NCBI RefSeq assembly: GCF_000378625.1
Contig: NZ_KB905164.1
Span: forward strand, 298,613-362,612
DNA: 64,000 nt
Reading direction: 5' to 3'
Origin: Colwellia piezophila ATCC BAA-637
GTDB lineage: Bacteria; Pseudomonadota; Gammaproteobacteria; Enterobacterales; Alteromonadaceae
Shown: positions 46,597 to 57,073 of the stretch, one piece after another
Position numbering within the stretch: the stretch's first letter is position 1
Layout of the letters: the number at the start of each line of letters is the position of its first letter
The notes under the pieces: generated by a model
Database searches by the model: none
Seen by the model: the letters and a program-made list of their open reading frames with translations, nothing else
Told to the model about the DNA's origin: nothing
Translations under genes and position numbers: made by a program

Positions 46597-49500
46597 CTAT
46601 ACCACTCTTGCTGTTGTTAACCGTCCCTCTCTCACCCAGTTTATGGCAACCCCAATAATCGGCTTGTTCAACGTTATATGTTTTGCATAAGTAAGCAATT
46701 GGGGTAGATGATGTTTAAACTGTTTGTCATCGGTTTTACAGTCCGTTTTGTGATCAACTATCCAATAGCCATCATTTGTTTCAACCAGTAAATCAAGTAT
46801 TCCGCTCAGCGTTGCTCCATTTTCTACTATCGATAACATTGGTAACTCTGTTCTATACGAAGATGCGCTCCAGTTTTTATTGAGCCAAGTTTTAAGGTTA
46901 TCAACTTGCACAATAAGCTGCTCTTTAAGCTCTTGATTTCCGTTGATCACAGGTAACTTAACAAATAAGCGTTCTCTAATTTCGGGTCTGGTTATGAGTA
47001 CTTGGTAGCATTGATGTATCCAGGTGCCAACGTCATTAGCTTGATAATTATCAAGACATCCTAAGTTAACTGGTAATCCATACTCTAATGAGACCAATTC
47101 ACTAATATTATCTACTAAACCATTTTGAATAATATTATTTGCTAAACTTGTAGGGGAAATATTAGCCTGAACACACTCAGGTGTTTTTTGTGCAGTTAAA
47201 TTTATTCTACCTAATTGCTTAGTTGGCTCTTTATTGGCAATTTTTTTATTTAATTCATCTGAATAGTGTGCTGCTTTGTGGGAGTATTTATCAAGGTTTA
47301 TACGATTGACATAACTCTGCATTGTATTTGGCTTATCGGTTTCAAACCAAGGAAGTATTAACTGCTCTCTTGCTCTTGTCATGACAACATATGTTAAATT
47401 TTTCAATGTCTCTTGCTCAAATGGCATCAACATATCAATAAACTTTTGTTTTGTTTCAGAGTCATCAAAACTAGTAACGATTTGAGTAAATGCATTCTCT
47501 AACATTTCATCAACATCATTATCTGAATTGTACTGAACAGAAATATGCGGAAGTCTTACATTAACTTCCTTCTCTAACCCTAAGACAATAACAATCGGCC
47601 ATTCTAGTCCTTTAGAAGCATACCAAGTACTTAGCACTACGGCATTTTGATTGTCACCATTTACATCAGGTTGTTTACCAAAATCATCTCGATTCACCTT
47701 TAGCCATATCAAAAAACTTGATAAACCTTTTCCGTAAATACCTTGGGCTTTAAGTGAAGAATATTCTGACTTTTCAAATACACCTACGAGGTGAATTAGT
47801 TTTAGTAAGTTAGTACGTTGTTGTTGATTACTCTGAGATTCGTTTATAGCTGCAAATTTATCCCACAAACCTAAATCATCAATACACCGCTGCACTAAGT
47901 GTTTTATAGAGCTGAATTTTGATTGTCTTGATAATTCATTTAGAACTTCAACCTCTATGAATTCAAACCTTCTAGGTTTATCTTGTTTTAAATACTCACT
48001 AAAAACATCTTGCAGATGAACACTCGGGTCACGGAGCACTTTCAAATAAAGTAATGCATGTTGATCTCTTGGGTCAGCAATGTAGCTTAATGCATAAAAC
48101 AATTCCTTTATTGAGTCTGACTCAAACCACCCGCTTCTTTTAATTTGTGGTTGAATACCTGCCTGACGTAATGCAAAGGCAAAACGATTTAAATCGTTAT
48201 GAGTTTTTCCTAAAACAGCAATATCATTCGGTCTGATTTTTCTTTTTAAACCAGTTACTTTATCCGTTATTTCCTTATCTGAATCAAGCAATACTTTTAT
48301 TTCAGGCACAATAGCAAAAGCTCCTTCGCTGCTGTAACCTCGCTTGTTTTTACTTGCTTTACTTCCCCATAGCTCAGGGGAAAAATTAATAACTACAACA
48401 GGATCTAGCTCACTAGCAATCTGTGCTCGTGGTGTTAACTTCTGATATTGCTCCTTAAATAGTTTTGGGCCTAGCTTATTTACAAATTCCATAACTTCAT
48501 TTGTACTACGCCAGTTACTAGTTAACTCACGAGAGCAGTCTGGGTTTTGCTTAAGCAAGCTTTCAAACAAACGCTTATCAGCTCCTTGAAAACCCATAAT
48601 TGACTGCTTAACATCTCCCACAATCAATGTAGGAATCCCTACTTTTTGAAAAGCCCAAAGTAAAGCAAATTGTAACGGGTTAGTATCTTGAAATTCATCA
48701 ATGATTAAACAGTCATACTGATATTTCATTTCAGACAAGTATTGCTCTTCTTTCATTAACTTCTCTGAAAGAGTAACCATGTCGTTGAAATCTATTAAAC
48801 CTGATGAGTTTTTACCTGCTTGATATTCTCCAAGAGCAAGTTTGGCACTATTTAAAAGCATAGCTATTTTAGCTAAAGATTTGTTCAATGGCCCAGGGTG
48901 AACTTTTAACTTATCGGCTGCTGCCCATAAAGCAAATGCTAGTGATGAATCTTCATGTTTTGAATCACCTGTTTTTTTATTAAAAATTTTGGGGGCTGTT
49001 TCTATACTTTGTAATTTTGTCCATAACTTCCAGTCATCTTTTATGTTATCCGGAGTAACATCAAAAATTGTTGTAACGAAACTTCGTGTAGCGGTATTAC
49101 TTCCCCACTCATCAATAAGCTCTTCGAAGGTGTATTTGTTCTGGATAACTTGTACTGCTTTCATTAAGGAGTCATTTAGTGTGCTTTCTTTTGATAAGCC
49201 CTTACCATAAGTAATACGAACAGACTCTAAAGCCTGTTCAACTAAGCCGTTAAAGTTATTACTATGAATTTTCCCTCCCAAATTTAATAACGACGATATT
49301 GTAGCTAGTAAATCATTTTTAAGTTGTTCAGAGGCACTTATAAAGTCCTTACCTTTTTTCAGCTTATAATCCCAGTAAGGCAATCGACTGAGGATAGGGT
49401 CAATATCTTCAACATCGCTCAGTGCTCGACTAATTAGAATGCGTTGCTCTGCTTCTGTTAGTTGTTTAGGCTCAGGAGAGCTTCCTTTTTCAAATGCAAA

Positions 49501-49791
49501 ACGCTCAATTAAAGACAATCCAAAACCATGAATTGTTGATATAGATGACTGTTGAAGTAATTTAGATTCCTCGTGCAAGCCTTTTTGTATTAAAGCTAAC
49601 CTAATACGTTCTTGCATTTCATTTGCTGCTGCATTTGTGAAGGTAACTGCCAATATACGATCCGCTTTAACATTGCCCTGACAAATCCAGTCAGTTAACG
49701 TTTTTTGAATATGATATGTTTTACCGGCTCCAGCTCCTGCTTTAATTAAATTTAAAGGCTGATAAGGAGTTATAAGTTCATTTAATGCCAT
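46597..49791 (-). CDS. AddA-like UvrD helicase with C-terminal PD-(D/E)XK nuclease
   Basis: A 1064-aa superfamily 1 helicase. Motifs are I KAGAGAGKTYHI (about 17-28), Ia AVTFTNAAANEM, II LIIDEFQDTNP, III VGDVKQSIMGFQGAD, IV SNWRST, V VLSTWYASKGLEWP and VI YVVMTRAREQL. The end carries a RecB-type nuclease, with GILDLLVE, IVDHKTD and LPQLLTYAKHI. This is the AddA/RecB layout. One base separates it from the AddB-like gene. Gammaproteobacteria normally use RecBCD, so an AddAB-like pair inside an island is probably accessory and acquired. Confidence 0.88.
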   Translation of the reverse strand: MALNELITPYQPLNLIKAGAGAGKTYHIQKTLTDWICQGNVKADRILAVTFTNAAANEMQERIRLALIQKGLHEESKLLQQSSISTIHGFGLSLIERFAFEKGSSPEPKQLTEAEQRILISRALSDVEDIDPILSRLPYWDYKLKKGKDFISASEQLKNDLLATISSLLNLGGKIHSNNFNGLVEQALESVRITYGKGLSKESTLNDSLMKAVQVIQNKYTFEELIDEWGSNTATRSFVTTIFDVTPDNIKDDWKLWTKLQSIETAPKIFNKKTGDSKHEDSSLAFALWAAADKLKVHPGPLNKSLAKIAMLLNSAKLALGEYQAGKNSSGLIDFNDMVTLSEKLMKEEQYLSEMKYQYDCLIIDEFQDTNPLQFALLWAFQKVGIPTLIVGDVKQSIMGFQGADKRLFESLLKQNPDCSRELTSNWRSTNEVMEFVNKLGPKLFKEQYQKLTPRAQIASELDPVVVINFSPELWGSKASKNKRGYSSEGAFAIVPEIKVLLDSDKEITDKVTGLKRKIRPNDIAVLGKTHNDLNRFAFALRQAGIQPQIKRSGWFESDSIKELFYALSYIADPRDQHALLYLKVLRDPSVHLQDVFSEYLKQDKPRRFEFIEVEVLNELSRQSKFSSIKHLVQRCIDDLGLWDKFAAINESQSNQQQRTNLLKLIHLVGVFEKSEYSSLKAQGIYGKGLSSFLIWLKVNRDDFGKQPDVNGDNQNAVVLSTWYASKGLEWPIVIVLGLEKEVNVRLPHISVQYNSDNDVDEMLENAFTQIVTSFDDSETKQKFIDMLMPFEQETLKNLTYVVMTRAREQLILPWFETDKPNTMQSYVNRINLDKYSHKAAHYSDELNKKIANKEPTKQLGRINLTAQKTPECVQANISPTSLANNIIQNGLVDNISELVSLEYGLPVNLGCLDNYQANDVGTWIHQCYQVLITRPEIRERLFVKLPVINGNQELKEQLIVQVDNLKTWLNKNWSASSYRTELPMLSIVENGATLSGILDLLVETNDGYWIVDHKTDCKTDDKQFKHHLPQLLTYAKHITLNKPIIGVAINWVREGRLTTARVV

Positions 49792-49792
49792 G

Positions 49793-52486
49793 TTATTGTT
49801 CTCCTTCAGGTTTCATAAATAGTTTAACTAATGGGTGTCTTTCAAATATATATTCAGCAGCTATGCCAAGCTCGTTCCATTTTTGATTGTCCTCATCGCT
49901 ATTTAATTTAATCTGTCCTTTTCGTAACTCACTAATTCTTTCTTCTACTTTTTCAATAGCTAATGATGATTGTTCCTCTAGACTTACTCTGGGCCTTACC
50001 TGTTCAATATCAGCATTATTCGAATGTGGAATTCCATCAACTAACAGTTTTTTATCATTCAGTGTGTAATAGCCACTATTAACATTACTCACACTAACTT
50101 TTGTCATTTGTTGATATAACTCTCTGTAAATATATGTCTGAAGATCGAAACCTTCATTTAACATCTTTAATCGTTTATCTGACTTAGATTTCTTATAGTC
50201 GAGAATTAATGTTTCATTATCCTGTTCAAAAATTGAATCAGCAAAACCCCGTAGTGGGAGCCCCCATAAAGAGCCAAACATTTCTAGTTCAGTTTCCTTA
50301 ATGTTCCACTTTTGCTTTTGGCACCACTCAACAAAGGGGATAAGCGACTTCTGAATTTCGTTTTGTAATTGTAAGCGCTCTATACGCCAAAAAGGGGTAA
50401 GTAAGAATGGAGCTTCTATGGAAATAGCTTCATTAAATAAAGTGACATACTCTTCAATACTTAACTTACTTTCCGTATCAAATTGCAATTCAAACACTTT
50501 ATGAGCAATAGTTCCTTGTAGGGATATACTAAGCTCTTGAACATCCCAACCTTTACTGGTCAAGCCTTGGCGGTTCAGAAACCATGCTAAAGGTGAAACC
50601 AACATATCATTAAGGCTACTTGGTGATTCCGTTCGTTGGTTTCCATTTATATCCTGATTAATTTCAATCAAATCTATTCCCAGCTCAATATCACTCAACT
50701 CGATAACAGTTTTAGGCTTAACTTTGGCTGTTTCCATTTCATGCGAAATAAATGGTAATTTAATCTCACTGCTATGAACTCTTTCGATTAATAACTCAGG
50801 CTTAACTCCTTCCATAGGTTGAAAGCAAAGAGCCATATCTAGTAATGTTGCGCTGGGTTGAATTGTAGAGCCATCATAGCTTTGCTCTGACAAGAGTAAT
50901 GTAATCGAATGACTAGCTTTAGATAGGTTATTTCTTAAAAGTGCTTGAAGGTAATTCTGTTTAGCTGATGTACGATCAAATTCTAGCCCCGTCTGCATGG
51001 ATAAATATTTCAAATTATTTTTAGTAAAAACACCTTTAATCGCCGGTGTAGCCTCATAAGAGCCTTGGTTAAAACCAAGAATAAAAAGGTGTTTTACATG
51101 CGATAATAAAACTTCTGACTCCTCCAGAACCAAGATCCCATTTTGAAGCTCACCAGGAGAAGTATTATCATTAGAGAAATTTTTGGGTTGAATTTGATTA
51201 ATTAGCAGGTTTAGCTGTTGCTTCAGATCGACTTGCTGCATCTGTGTTTGATAAATTTTTAATTCATCAATAACCTCCAAACACACTTTTTTAGAAGCAT
51301 ATCTAGCGTCTTTAGGAAATCTCAAATGCTCTATTATTTGCTCTAACCAAACAGCCCAATTAGAAACAGAGTCACAACATAGTACCTCTAATAGAGCGTT
51401 ATCTGGTTCAGGAAACTCTATGTTAGCTCGAGTGTTTCTGAAGCTGCCCTTAAAACACAGATCAGCGTACTTTTGACTAGTATACTTTGACCAAGGCATT
51501 AATGGATTAGTTATAATTGCAGCCAAACTCATTGGTGCATATGCATCCCTATAATCTGTCAGCTCTTGGAAATATATCAAACAATCCTTTATTAACTGTA
51601 ACTCCCATTGATAAGCACTGCTAACGGCTTGTTTATTGGAGCTTAAAATACCAGCATAATTCATCAAATCTGGTAGTGTTGACTCCATTTCTGAATGACT
51701 AGGGACAATTACTGCAATCTCATTTGGATTTGTACCTGAATCTATTGCACTTTTTAACATACCAACAGTTACTTCCGACTCTTGTAAGCTGTCTCGACAG
51801 GATAACCAATGAATATTGTTAGGTGCTGATGAGTGATGTAAATCAGATGCATTAAAAAGTTGTTTACTTAAGAAGCAAAGTTCCCCACTTATATCAGGGT
51901 GTGCTTGATATACTTCAGTTAATGCAGAAGTAATCAAAGCAGAGTCTTCTTGCTCTGTTCTTAAACTCAAGAGTTTATCAACTACCTGTGTTTGCCAGAG
52001 TTCTAAATCTAGAAGCTCAGGGGAACATATTAATTCTAATGACTCGATTGACTGTAAATCTGCCACCTTTAACCAAGCTGCTGATAACAATTGAATACGC
52101 GGCCTGCAATGTTCCAAAGAATCAAAGAGTATGACTAAATCATTATAATATCGAGCCATTCTAGTTGAGCTATCTTTCAATAACTCTAGAGGTTCATTGA
52201 GAGGTAATGCAGATAGGATTAATCTCAGACTTGACTCGACAGAAGCCAAGCTAGCAATTCGATCAACCATGATACTTTCAGACCAGAAAGCATCATTTGC
52301 TTCTAATGCTTTATCTGATAGGTTTTGCTTAAAGTCATCTTCAATATTGGGAATTAACCAAAGTTCAGACAAAAGCTCAATTAGAGAAGTAAACGTTCCT
52401 ACTTTTGTATTAACAGCGCCTGTCGAAGCCAACTTTTTTCTCACTACTGATGCAGATAGTGAGTCGGTAACTAGTACAAATCTCAT
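49793..52486 (-). CDS. AddB-like protein with PD-(D/E)XK nuclease domain
   Basis: I start at MRFVLVTDSLS (52486), which has AAGGGAA five bases before it, rather than 12 codons upstream. About 897 aa. The N-terminal half has weak helicase-like character (NEIAVIVPSH, HLFILGFNQGSYEATP) without a Walker A motif, as in AddB. The C-terminal nuclease has the pattern LPLRGFADSIF, LILDYKKSK and DLQTYIYREL. The four cysteines that hold the Fe-S cluster in AddB are not present, a difference from Bacillus AddB. It probably forms a heterodimer with the next gene, cutting or unwinding DNA ends. Confidence 0.8.
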   Translation of the reverse strand: MRFVLVTDSLSASVVRKKLASTGAVNTKVGTFTSLIELLSELWLIPNIEDDFKQNLSDKALEANDAFWSESIMVDRIASLASVESSLRLILSALPLNEPLELLKDSSTRMARYYNDLVILFDSLEHCRPRIQLLSAAWLKVADLQSIESLELICSPELLDLELWQTQVVDKLLSLRTEQEDSALITSALTEVYQAHPDISGELCFLSKQLFNASDLHHSSAPNNIHWLSCRDSLQESEVTVGMLKSAIDSGTNPNEIAVIVPSHSEMESTLPDLMNYAGILSSNKQAVSSAYQWELQLIKDCLIYFQELTDYRDAYAPMSLAAIITNPLMPWSKYTSQKYADLCFKGSFRNTRANIEFPEPDNALLEVLCCDSVSNWAVWLEQIIEHLRFPKDARYASKKVCLEVIDELKIYQTQMQQVDLKQQLNLLINQIQPKNFSNDNTSPGELQNGILVLEESEVLLSHVKHLFILGFNQGSYEATPAIKGVFTKNNLKYLSMQTGLEFDRTSAKQNYLQALLRNNLSKASHSITLLLSEQSYDGSTIQPSATLLDMALCFQPMEGVKPELLIERVHSSEIKLPFISHEMETAKVKPKTVIELSDIELGIDLIEINQDINGNQRTESPSSLNDMLVSPLAWFLNRQGLTSKGWDVQELSISLQGTIAHKVFELQFDTESKLSIEEYVTLFNEAISIEAPFLLTPFWRIERLQLQNEIQKSLIPFVEWCQKQKWNIKETELEMFGSLWGLPLRGFADSIFEQDNETLILDYKKSKSDKRLKMLNEGFDLQTYIYRELYQQMTKVSVSNVNSGYYTLNDKKLLVDGIPHSNNADIEQVRPRVSLEEQSSLAIEKVEERISELRKGQIKLNSDEDNQKWNELGIAAEYIFERHPLVKLFMKPEGEQ

Positions 52487-52608
52487 ATAATTCCCTTTAT
52501 TTGATGTAGTTATAATGTACATGTTTTAAACGTATATAGTTTTTTAATTTATATAAATCGTTGAATAAAGCTTATTTATTGTTCTAAACCAGTGTTTTTT
52601 TTTAAATA

Positions 52609-54771
52609 TCATAAGAAACCAATAGAGCTTGTATTAGGACTTTTATAAGTAGACTCTTGCTGTAAGTAATTCAAAACGAAGTGTTCATCTAACTTACCTA
52701 GTAATGTACATTTTCTGGCTACTACTAAGAAATCACCTGGAGTTAAATTAACTAGTTTTTCAAGTTTACCTTTCGTTTTTTGGGTTATTTGAGGCGTTAA
52801 TTGTTTAAACATTTTTATCGATTGCTCATGTTTTAAATAATCCAACTTTATTTTAAAATCAAAACGCCTAGCAACAGCATGATCTAGCTTTTTATTAAAG
52901 TTTGTTGTTGCTATAAAGACACCATCAAAGTTTTCCATTTGAGTCAGCATTTCATTCACCATAGTTGATTCCCAGTTCTGACTGCTACCCTCACGAGAGT
53001 TTAAGAAACTGTCGACTTCATCCAACAATAATATCGCCCCTCTTTCTTTTGCCTCATCGAAGGCTGCAGCTATATTTTTTTCAGTTTCCCCAACATATGC
53101 ACCTAGTAGATCAGAAGCGCTTTTAGTGATTAATGGCATATCAACCTCTTCTGCTAAATACTTAGCATAAGCCGATTTCCCTGTCCCTGGAGGCCCATAA
53201 AGAAGTATGCGAGACTCACCTAAACGGCTGATACCTTTTTGCACAACTTTCAAGTCATGCCCAATACAATTGGTCAGTGATAAGTCATAGTCTAAATGTG
53301 AAGACTTTTGTATATCTTTTAATTTTGGGTAACTACCTGCAACGAGATACCCATTTAACAACATAGTCATTTGCTCTTCTGCTTTAGTTGCCGTCAGGCC
53401 AAACGTTTTTGTTACGTTAATCGTTTTTTCTATATGCGCAATTGAAAGGTTTTTGTGATGGCAAATATGTTCAATGAAATCGCTTGATAAGCGTAATCCC
53501 TTACTTAATTTCCTAATTTTATTTTCATAATTTTCTGGCTCTGGTGATGTGATCTCCATCACCATATCAAAACGACGTACATAAGCATCATCAAGGCTTG
53601 ATGGGGTATTAGTTATCCAAATTGTTGGCTTAATAGAACATTCTAAAATTTTGTTTACCTGATGTTTTCTTATATTCCTACCACTTGAAGTACTCTCATA
53701 AAAGAAATCATCACATTCATCGACTAACAAAATAATATTGCCTAGCTGTTCACATAGTACTTGAGTCCGTAATAACTCACTTGCCATATTTTCGGAAAGA
53801 TTACCGCGCCCATCATTATTTGAGTTTTTACTAATATCAAATAAATCACAGCCAAGAGCATTGGCAATCGTTTTAACTAATTCGGTTTTACCCACACCTG
53901 GCTCACCATGCAATAAAATATTCACTCCTCTTTGTTTAAGTGCTATTGCGGTCTCTAAATATTGGTACATGGGTATAAACTGATCGGAGGAAAAGTCTAA
54001 TGGTGTCAATGAGGCTTTATAGTTTAATTGATAACACTGTCTAATTAAGTGCTCTACAGAAGTCAGTTCTGGATGGCTACTGATAACAGGAATAAACTTC
54101 TGAGGAAGCTCGATATTCGCCAGCATTATCCTTATATCAATACATGAATAGCTTTGAAGGTGAATACTTTCTTCATCTTGATTCACTAATAAACTATCAC
54201 AGCCTTGTTCGAGTAGTTCATGCCCTATAAGTGCCTTATTAATATCACTTTCACTGATACCAATAATATTTAACAGTAGAAATTTAGAATCTTCATTATT
54301 ACCGTAGTCAGAATTAAGCTCATCAACCAATTGACGAAAAGGATCTGAAACCTGTTTAAGGTAACAAAATAGATACAACCTGAAATATAAGCGAGGATGT
54401 TTTGTCTTTTTCGTTAATGTGCGAATGTTTTGGTAAAACTTTGCAGCTTTCAATGTGGACAATGACGTTTCATCAATGATATTGCTCAGCCATTTCAGTT
54501 GATGATCTTGTTTAGTATTTTTTGTTTTACGTAAGAATTTTGGGATATCAATTTTTTGTAGGCCACTTACAAAACGTCTTGGCATACCTAACGCTGCCAA
54601 GCTACGAACTATGAGAGACTCATCAATCAAATCATCTAAGGTTAAACAATGAGTTTGAATTTGCTGAAGTAATTTATAAATGCAACAAAGCACTAGTGGT
54701 TGCTCATGAATAGTTAATGCATAAGGTTTAGCTTCTATTTCTAATGCGGGAGTTTTTTTTCTAATAGCCAT
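52609..54771 (-). CDS. Double-AAA+ ATPase of the island
   Basis: A 720-aa protein with two AAA+ modules. The first (about 280-420) has Walker A GEPGVGKTEL, Walker B ILLVDECDDFF, sensor WITNTP and arginine-bearing AYVRRFD. The second (about 485-620) has GPPGTGKSAY, a pore-like GAYVGETE, Walker B ILLLDEVDSF, sensor FIATTNF and AVARRFDF. The second resembles Cdc48/FtsH-type AAA. The N-terminal 250 residues are unrecognised. No protease is fused. It could load or remodel the helicase-nuclease pair encoded downstream. It is preceded, with an 84-base gap, by a broken gene. Confidence 0.85.
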   Translation of the reverse strand: MAIRKKTPALEIEAKPYALTIHEQPLVLCCIYKLLQQIQTHCLTLDDLIDESLIVRSLAALGMPRRFVSGLQKIDIPKFLRKTKNTKQDHQLKWLSNIIDETSLSTLKAAKFYQNIRTLTKKTKHPRLYFRLYLFCYLKQVSDPFRQLVDELNSDYGNNEDSKFLLLNIIGISESDINKALIGHELLEQGCDSLLVNQDEESIHLQSYSCIDIRIMLANIELPQKFIPVISSHPELTSVEHLIRQCYQLNYKASLTPLDFSSDQFIPMYQYLETAIALKQRGVNILLHGEPGVGKTELVKTIANALGCDLFDISKNSNNDGRGNLSENMASELLRTQVLCEQLGNIILLVDECDDFFYESTSSGRNIRKHQVNKILECSIKPTIWITNTPSSLDDAYVRRFDMVMEITSPEPENYENKIRKLSKGLRLSSDFIEHICHHKNLSIAHIEKTINVTKTFGLTATKAEEQMTMLLNGYLVAGSYPKLKDIQKSSHLDYDLSLTNCIGHDLKVVQKGISRLGESRILLYGPPGTGKSAYAKYLAEEVDMPLITKSASDLLGAYVGETEKNIAAAFDEAKERGAILLLDEVDSFLNSREGSSQNWESTMVNEMLTQMENFDGVFIATTNFNKKLDHAVARRFDFKIKLDYLKHEQSIKMFKQLTPQITQKTKGKLEKLVNLTPGDFLVVARKCTLLGKLDEHFVLNYLQQESTYKSPNTSSIGFL

Positions 54772-54855
54772 AGTTGTCTCTTTTAGTACTTAAATAAAGG
54801 AACTATGACTATTGTATTTGTGCCACCGACAGCTGGTGTCGGCGTCTGTGGTTAT

Positions 54856-55850
54856 TTACCTCCTAGAGTCAAGGATTTCAAAACCTAATTTTTCATCTTC
54901 AACAACAAGTTTTAGGTTGATCTTGGGAAGAACTTCATTAAGTGTATTAATAAATAACATTTCTGAATCTATTATTTCGCAAGAATCCAAGACAATCCAA
55001 AGCTCTTTTGCTTTAGGGTCTCCATCATAATATTGATAATCTAAAAGCTGCCCTTATAGCTCTTTTAGACATCCCTGAGTAGCTTGAAACACTTTTTAGT
55101 TCAGCGTAAATCGTTTCTTTCTCTTTTAACAATTCTTTGTTTTTTGACAAAACAACATCTATACGATCACGAGCATTAGCTCTTTGCTCAAGACTTTCAA
55201 GTGAATATTCAGATTTGGTTTTAATCCACTTAACAAAGTTTTGAGTCAATTTTTTTTCATTCTTATTTGCATAGATCTTCCCTCCCTTCATAATTCGTTC
55301 TTCAAGGCCTAACCCATCCCCTGATACCTCTTCTTTATTTGAGTTGCCCGAATCATCACTATCACTTTCATCTGTAGGACCCACATAAGCGTCAGGGAAA
55401 CTTCCATCTTGGAAGTCTTTACTAATTTCGTTAATTTTCCGATTGAAATATTTGAGCAAAGACCTAAAAGTATCCACTCTATCAGTAAAATCAGGTGGTA
55501 AAATCATATGAACGATTTTTGAGTTTTCACCAGATGAGACTTCTAAACGAGGTTGCTCTCCACCTACAAAATGTTTACGAAGAAATTTAACAATTTTATT
55601 TTTAGAATAATTATTTTTGAGAAGACTTGCTTCTTAGCTCGAAATCTAACTTGTCTGGTTTGCTATCAGTGTTGATCCAAAATTTAACTTCAACTGTATT
55701 ATCGTCAAGATGATCTTGGTAAATTTTAGTTAAAACTGTACTTCGTAATTTAAAGTGTTTTTTATAAAGTTGATGTCCCGGGTCCCAATAGGATTCAAAT
55801 AAATCGCCAAGTTCTCCGTACATTTTTTTATTCATTTCTTTTGGATTCAT
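54856..55850 (-). pseudogene. Island gene of about 331 codons broken by two single-base frameshifts
   Basis: The frame starting MNPKEMNKKMYGELGDL (55850) ends at a TAA after 79 codons. One base onward the frame is open and reads NNYSKNKIVKFLRKHFVGG, with no start codon, then MILPPDFTDRVDTFRSLL to RAIRAAF. A second one-base shift restores LDYQYYDGDPKAKELWIVL and ends EILDSRR. Both shifts are removed by shortening a homopolymer by one base (A5 near 55622, T4 near 55045). The restored protein is soluble with a highly acidic middle (DESDSDDSGNSNKEE). I do not recognise it. It lies first in the island operon, before the AAA+ gene. Confidence 0.75.
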
Positions 55851-56083
55851 GCTCTATCCTACTGGCTAATTTTATTGATTTACACCTAAGGGGCTTTGAT
55901 TTATTATCATCAATATTTCCCTTAGCGTTTAGGCGTTAATACTGACAAAAAATTCAGGTTAAACATTTAGGCTCTTAACTGTTCTTGTTCTGCATAATCA
56001 GAGTGTTTTTTATTGATTCAACTATAACTTTGCTAATAGCTCTAACTTTACTTTCCATTTTATTCCCATAAACATTCAATTAT

Positions 56084-57073
56084 TCAAAACACTTCACCTG
56101 TTTTACGCTCTTCTAGAGCATCAACTAAATTTTCTGGCTCCAATACCTGCACCAATTTACCGTAACCTAATAAAAAGTGAACAAGAGTATAGGTAAAATC
56201 TACCGTCGCTGTTAACAACGCGCACTGTCGTCCAGTACTGCCCGTAAAAAATTTAAGATGTTGATCATCACTAAGTTTTGAATTTTCTAGTAGATTTAAG
56301 GCTGGGCCAGAAATGTTCATTTTTAGCAATATTGGTTCTTCACTTATCATGAAGCCAGTTACATCCGAGCGTATAAATACTGAAACATCATCAGCACTCG
56401 GCAAATTATCTAAAAATTGGCGCTCTACTGATTGTATTTGTGATAATTTGAATAATTGAAAGGTATCTGGTGAGCTAAGCTTGCTCGCCACTAAATACTG
56501 AACATAGTCTTTTATAATCAAACCATGAGCACTTAATGCATAATCGGCAACATCGCCATTGTTTTTTCGGTAATTGATCTTTATTTGCTGAGCTTGTGCA
56601 ACTGCCTCATAAACATCTTCCCTAATCTGTTCATTAACCTCAGCAACAATCAAGGGCACCATACCTTGAACAACCTTTATTTTATCTTGCCAGTTTGCCA
56701 TAACCGTATTCTGTGACAAAGTAGCCTCAGCTTTATCAAATCGTGGCTCTAAGGACTGCAAGGCTTTAAATGGCATAATATTTTTCAAATGCTCTTTAGC
56801 TTGCAGTAGTAATAAAGATTCGCTTGGGGAAAGTGCAGGCAACAACTCGCGGGCATGGTTTATATAAGACCACTTATACCCCTCAGGACTATCATAATTA
56901 ATTAACCCCATAACATCAGCAAGCTTATGTAAATCTCGCTCGACAGTGCGAGTAGATGTTTTAAAACCATCATCTATTAACCGCTGATATAAATCCTTAG
57001 TCAGAACAAAAGCGGGATGCTTAGGGATAATTTTAAGCATGGTGATTTGTCTTAAAATAGTACTCTTATTCAT
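56084..57073 (-). CDS. WYL-domain transcriptional regulator
   Basis: A 329-aa protein. The N-terminal winged helix-turn-helix (about 1-70) contains TKDLYQRLIDDGFKTSTRTVERDLHKL. A WYL domain (about 145-225) has QQIKINYRKNN and YALSAHGLIIKDYVQYLVA. A C-terminal WCX-like extension follows. AAGGA precedes the start by 5 bases. WYL proteins of this build (BrxR, CapW and relatives) commonly repress phage-defence operons and respond to nucleic acid ligands. It lies upstream of, and on the same strand as, the island array, with a 234-base gap suited to an operator. Confidence 0.88.
   Translation of the reverse strand: MNKSTILRQITMLKIIPKHPAFVLTKDLYQRLIDDGFKTSTRTVERDLHKLADVMGLINYDSPEGYKWSYINHARELLPALSPSESLLLLQAKEHLKNIMPFKALQSLEPRFDKAEATLSQNTVMANWQDKIKVVQGMVPLIVAEVNEQIREDVYEAVAQAQQIKINYRKNNGDVADYALSAHGLIIKDYVQYLVASKLSSPDTFQLFKLSQIQSVERQFLDNLPSADDVSVFIRSDVTGFMISEEPILLKMNISGPALNLLENSKLSDDQHLKFFTGSTGRQCALLTATVDFTYTLVHFLLGYGKLVQVLEPENLVDALEERKTGEVF

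Noticed and set aside
39043..55850. DISARM, BREX or Dpd system
   Set aside because: No DUF1998 protein, methyltransferase, PglZ, BrxL or DpdA-type gene is present among the island genes.
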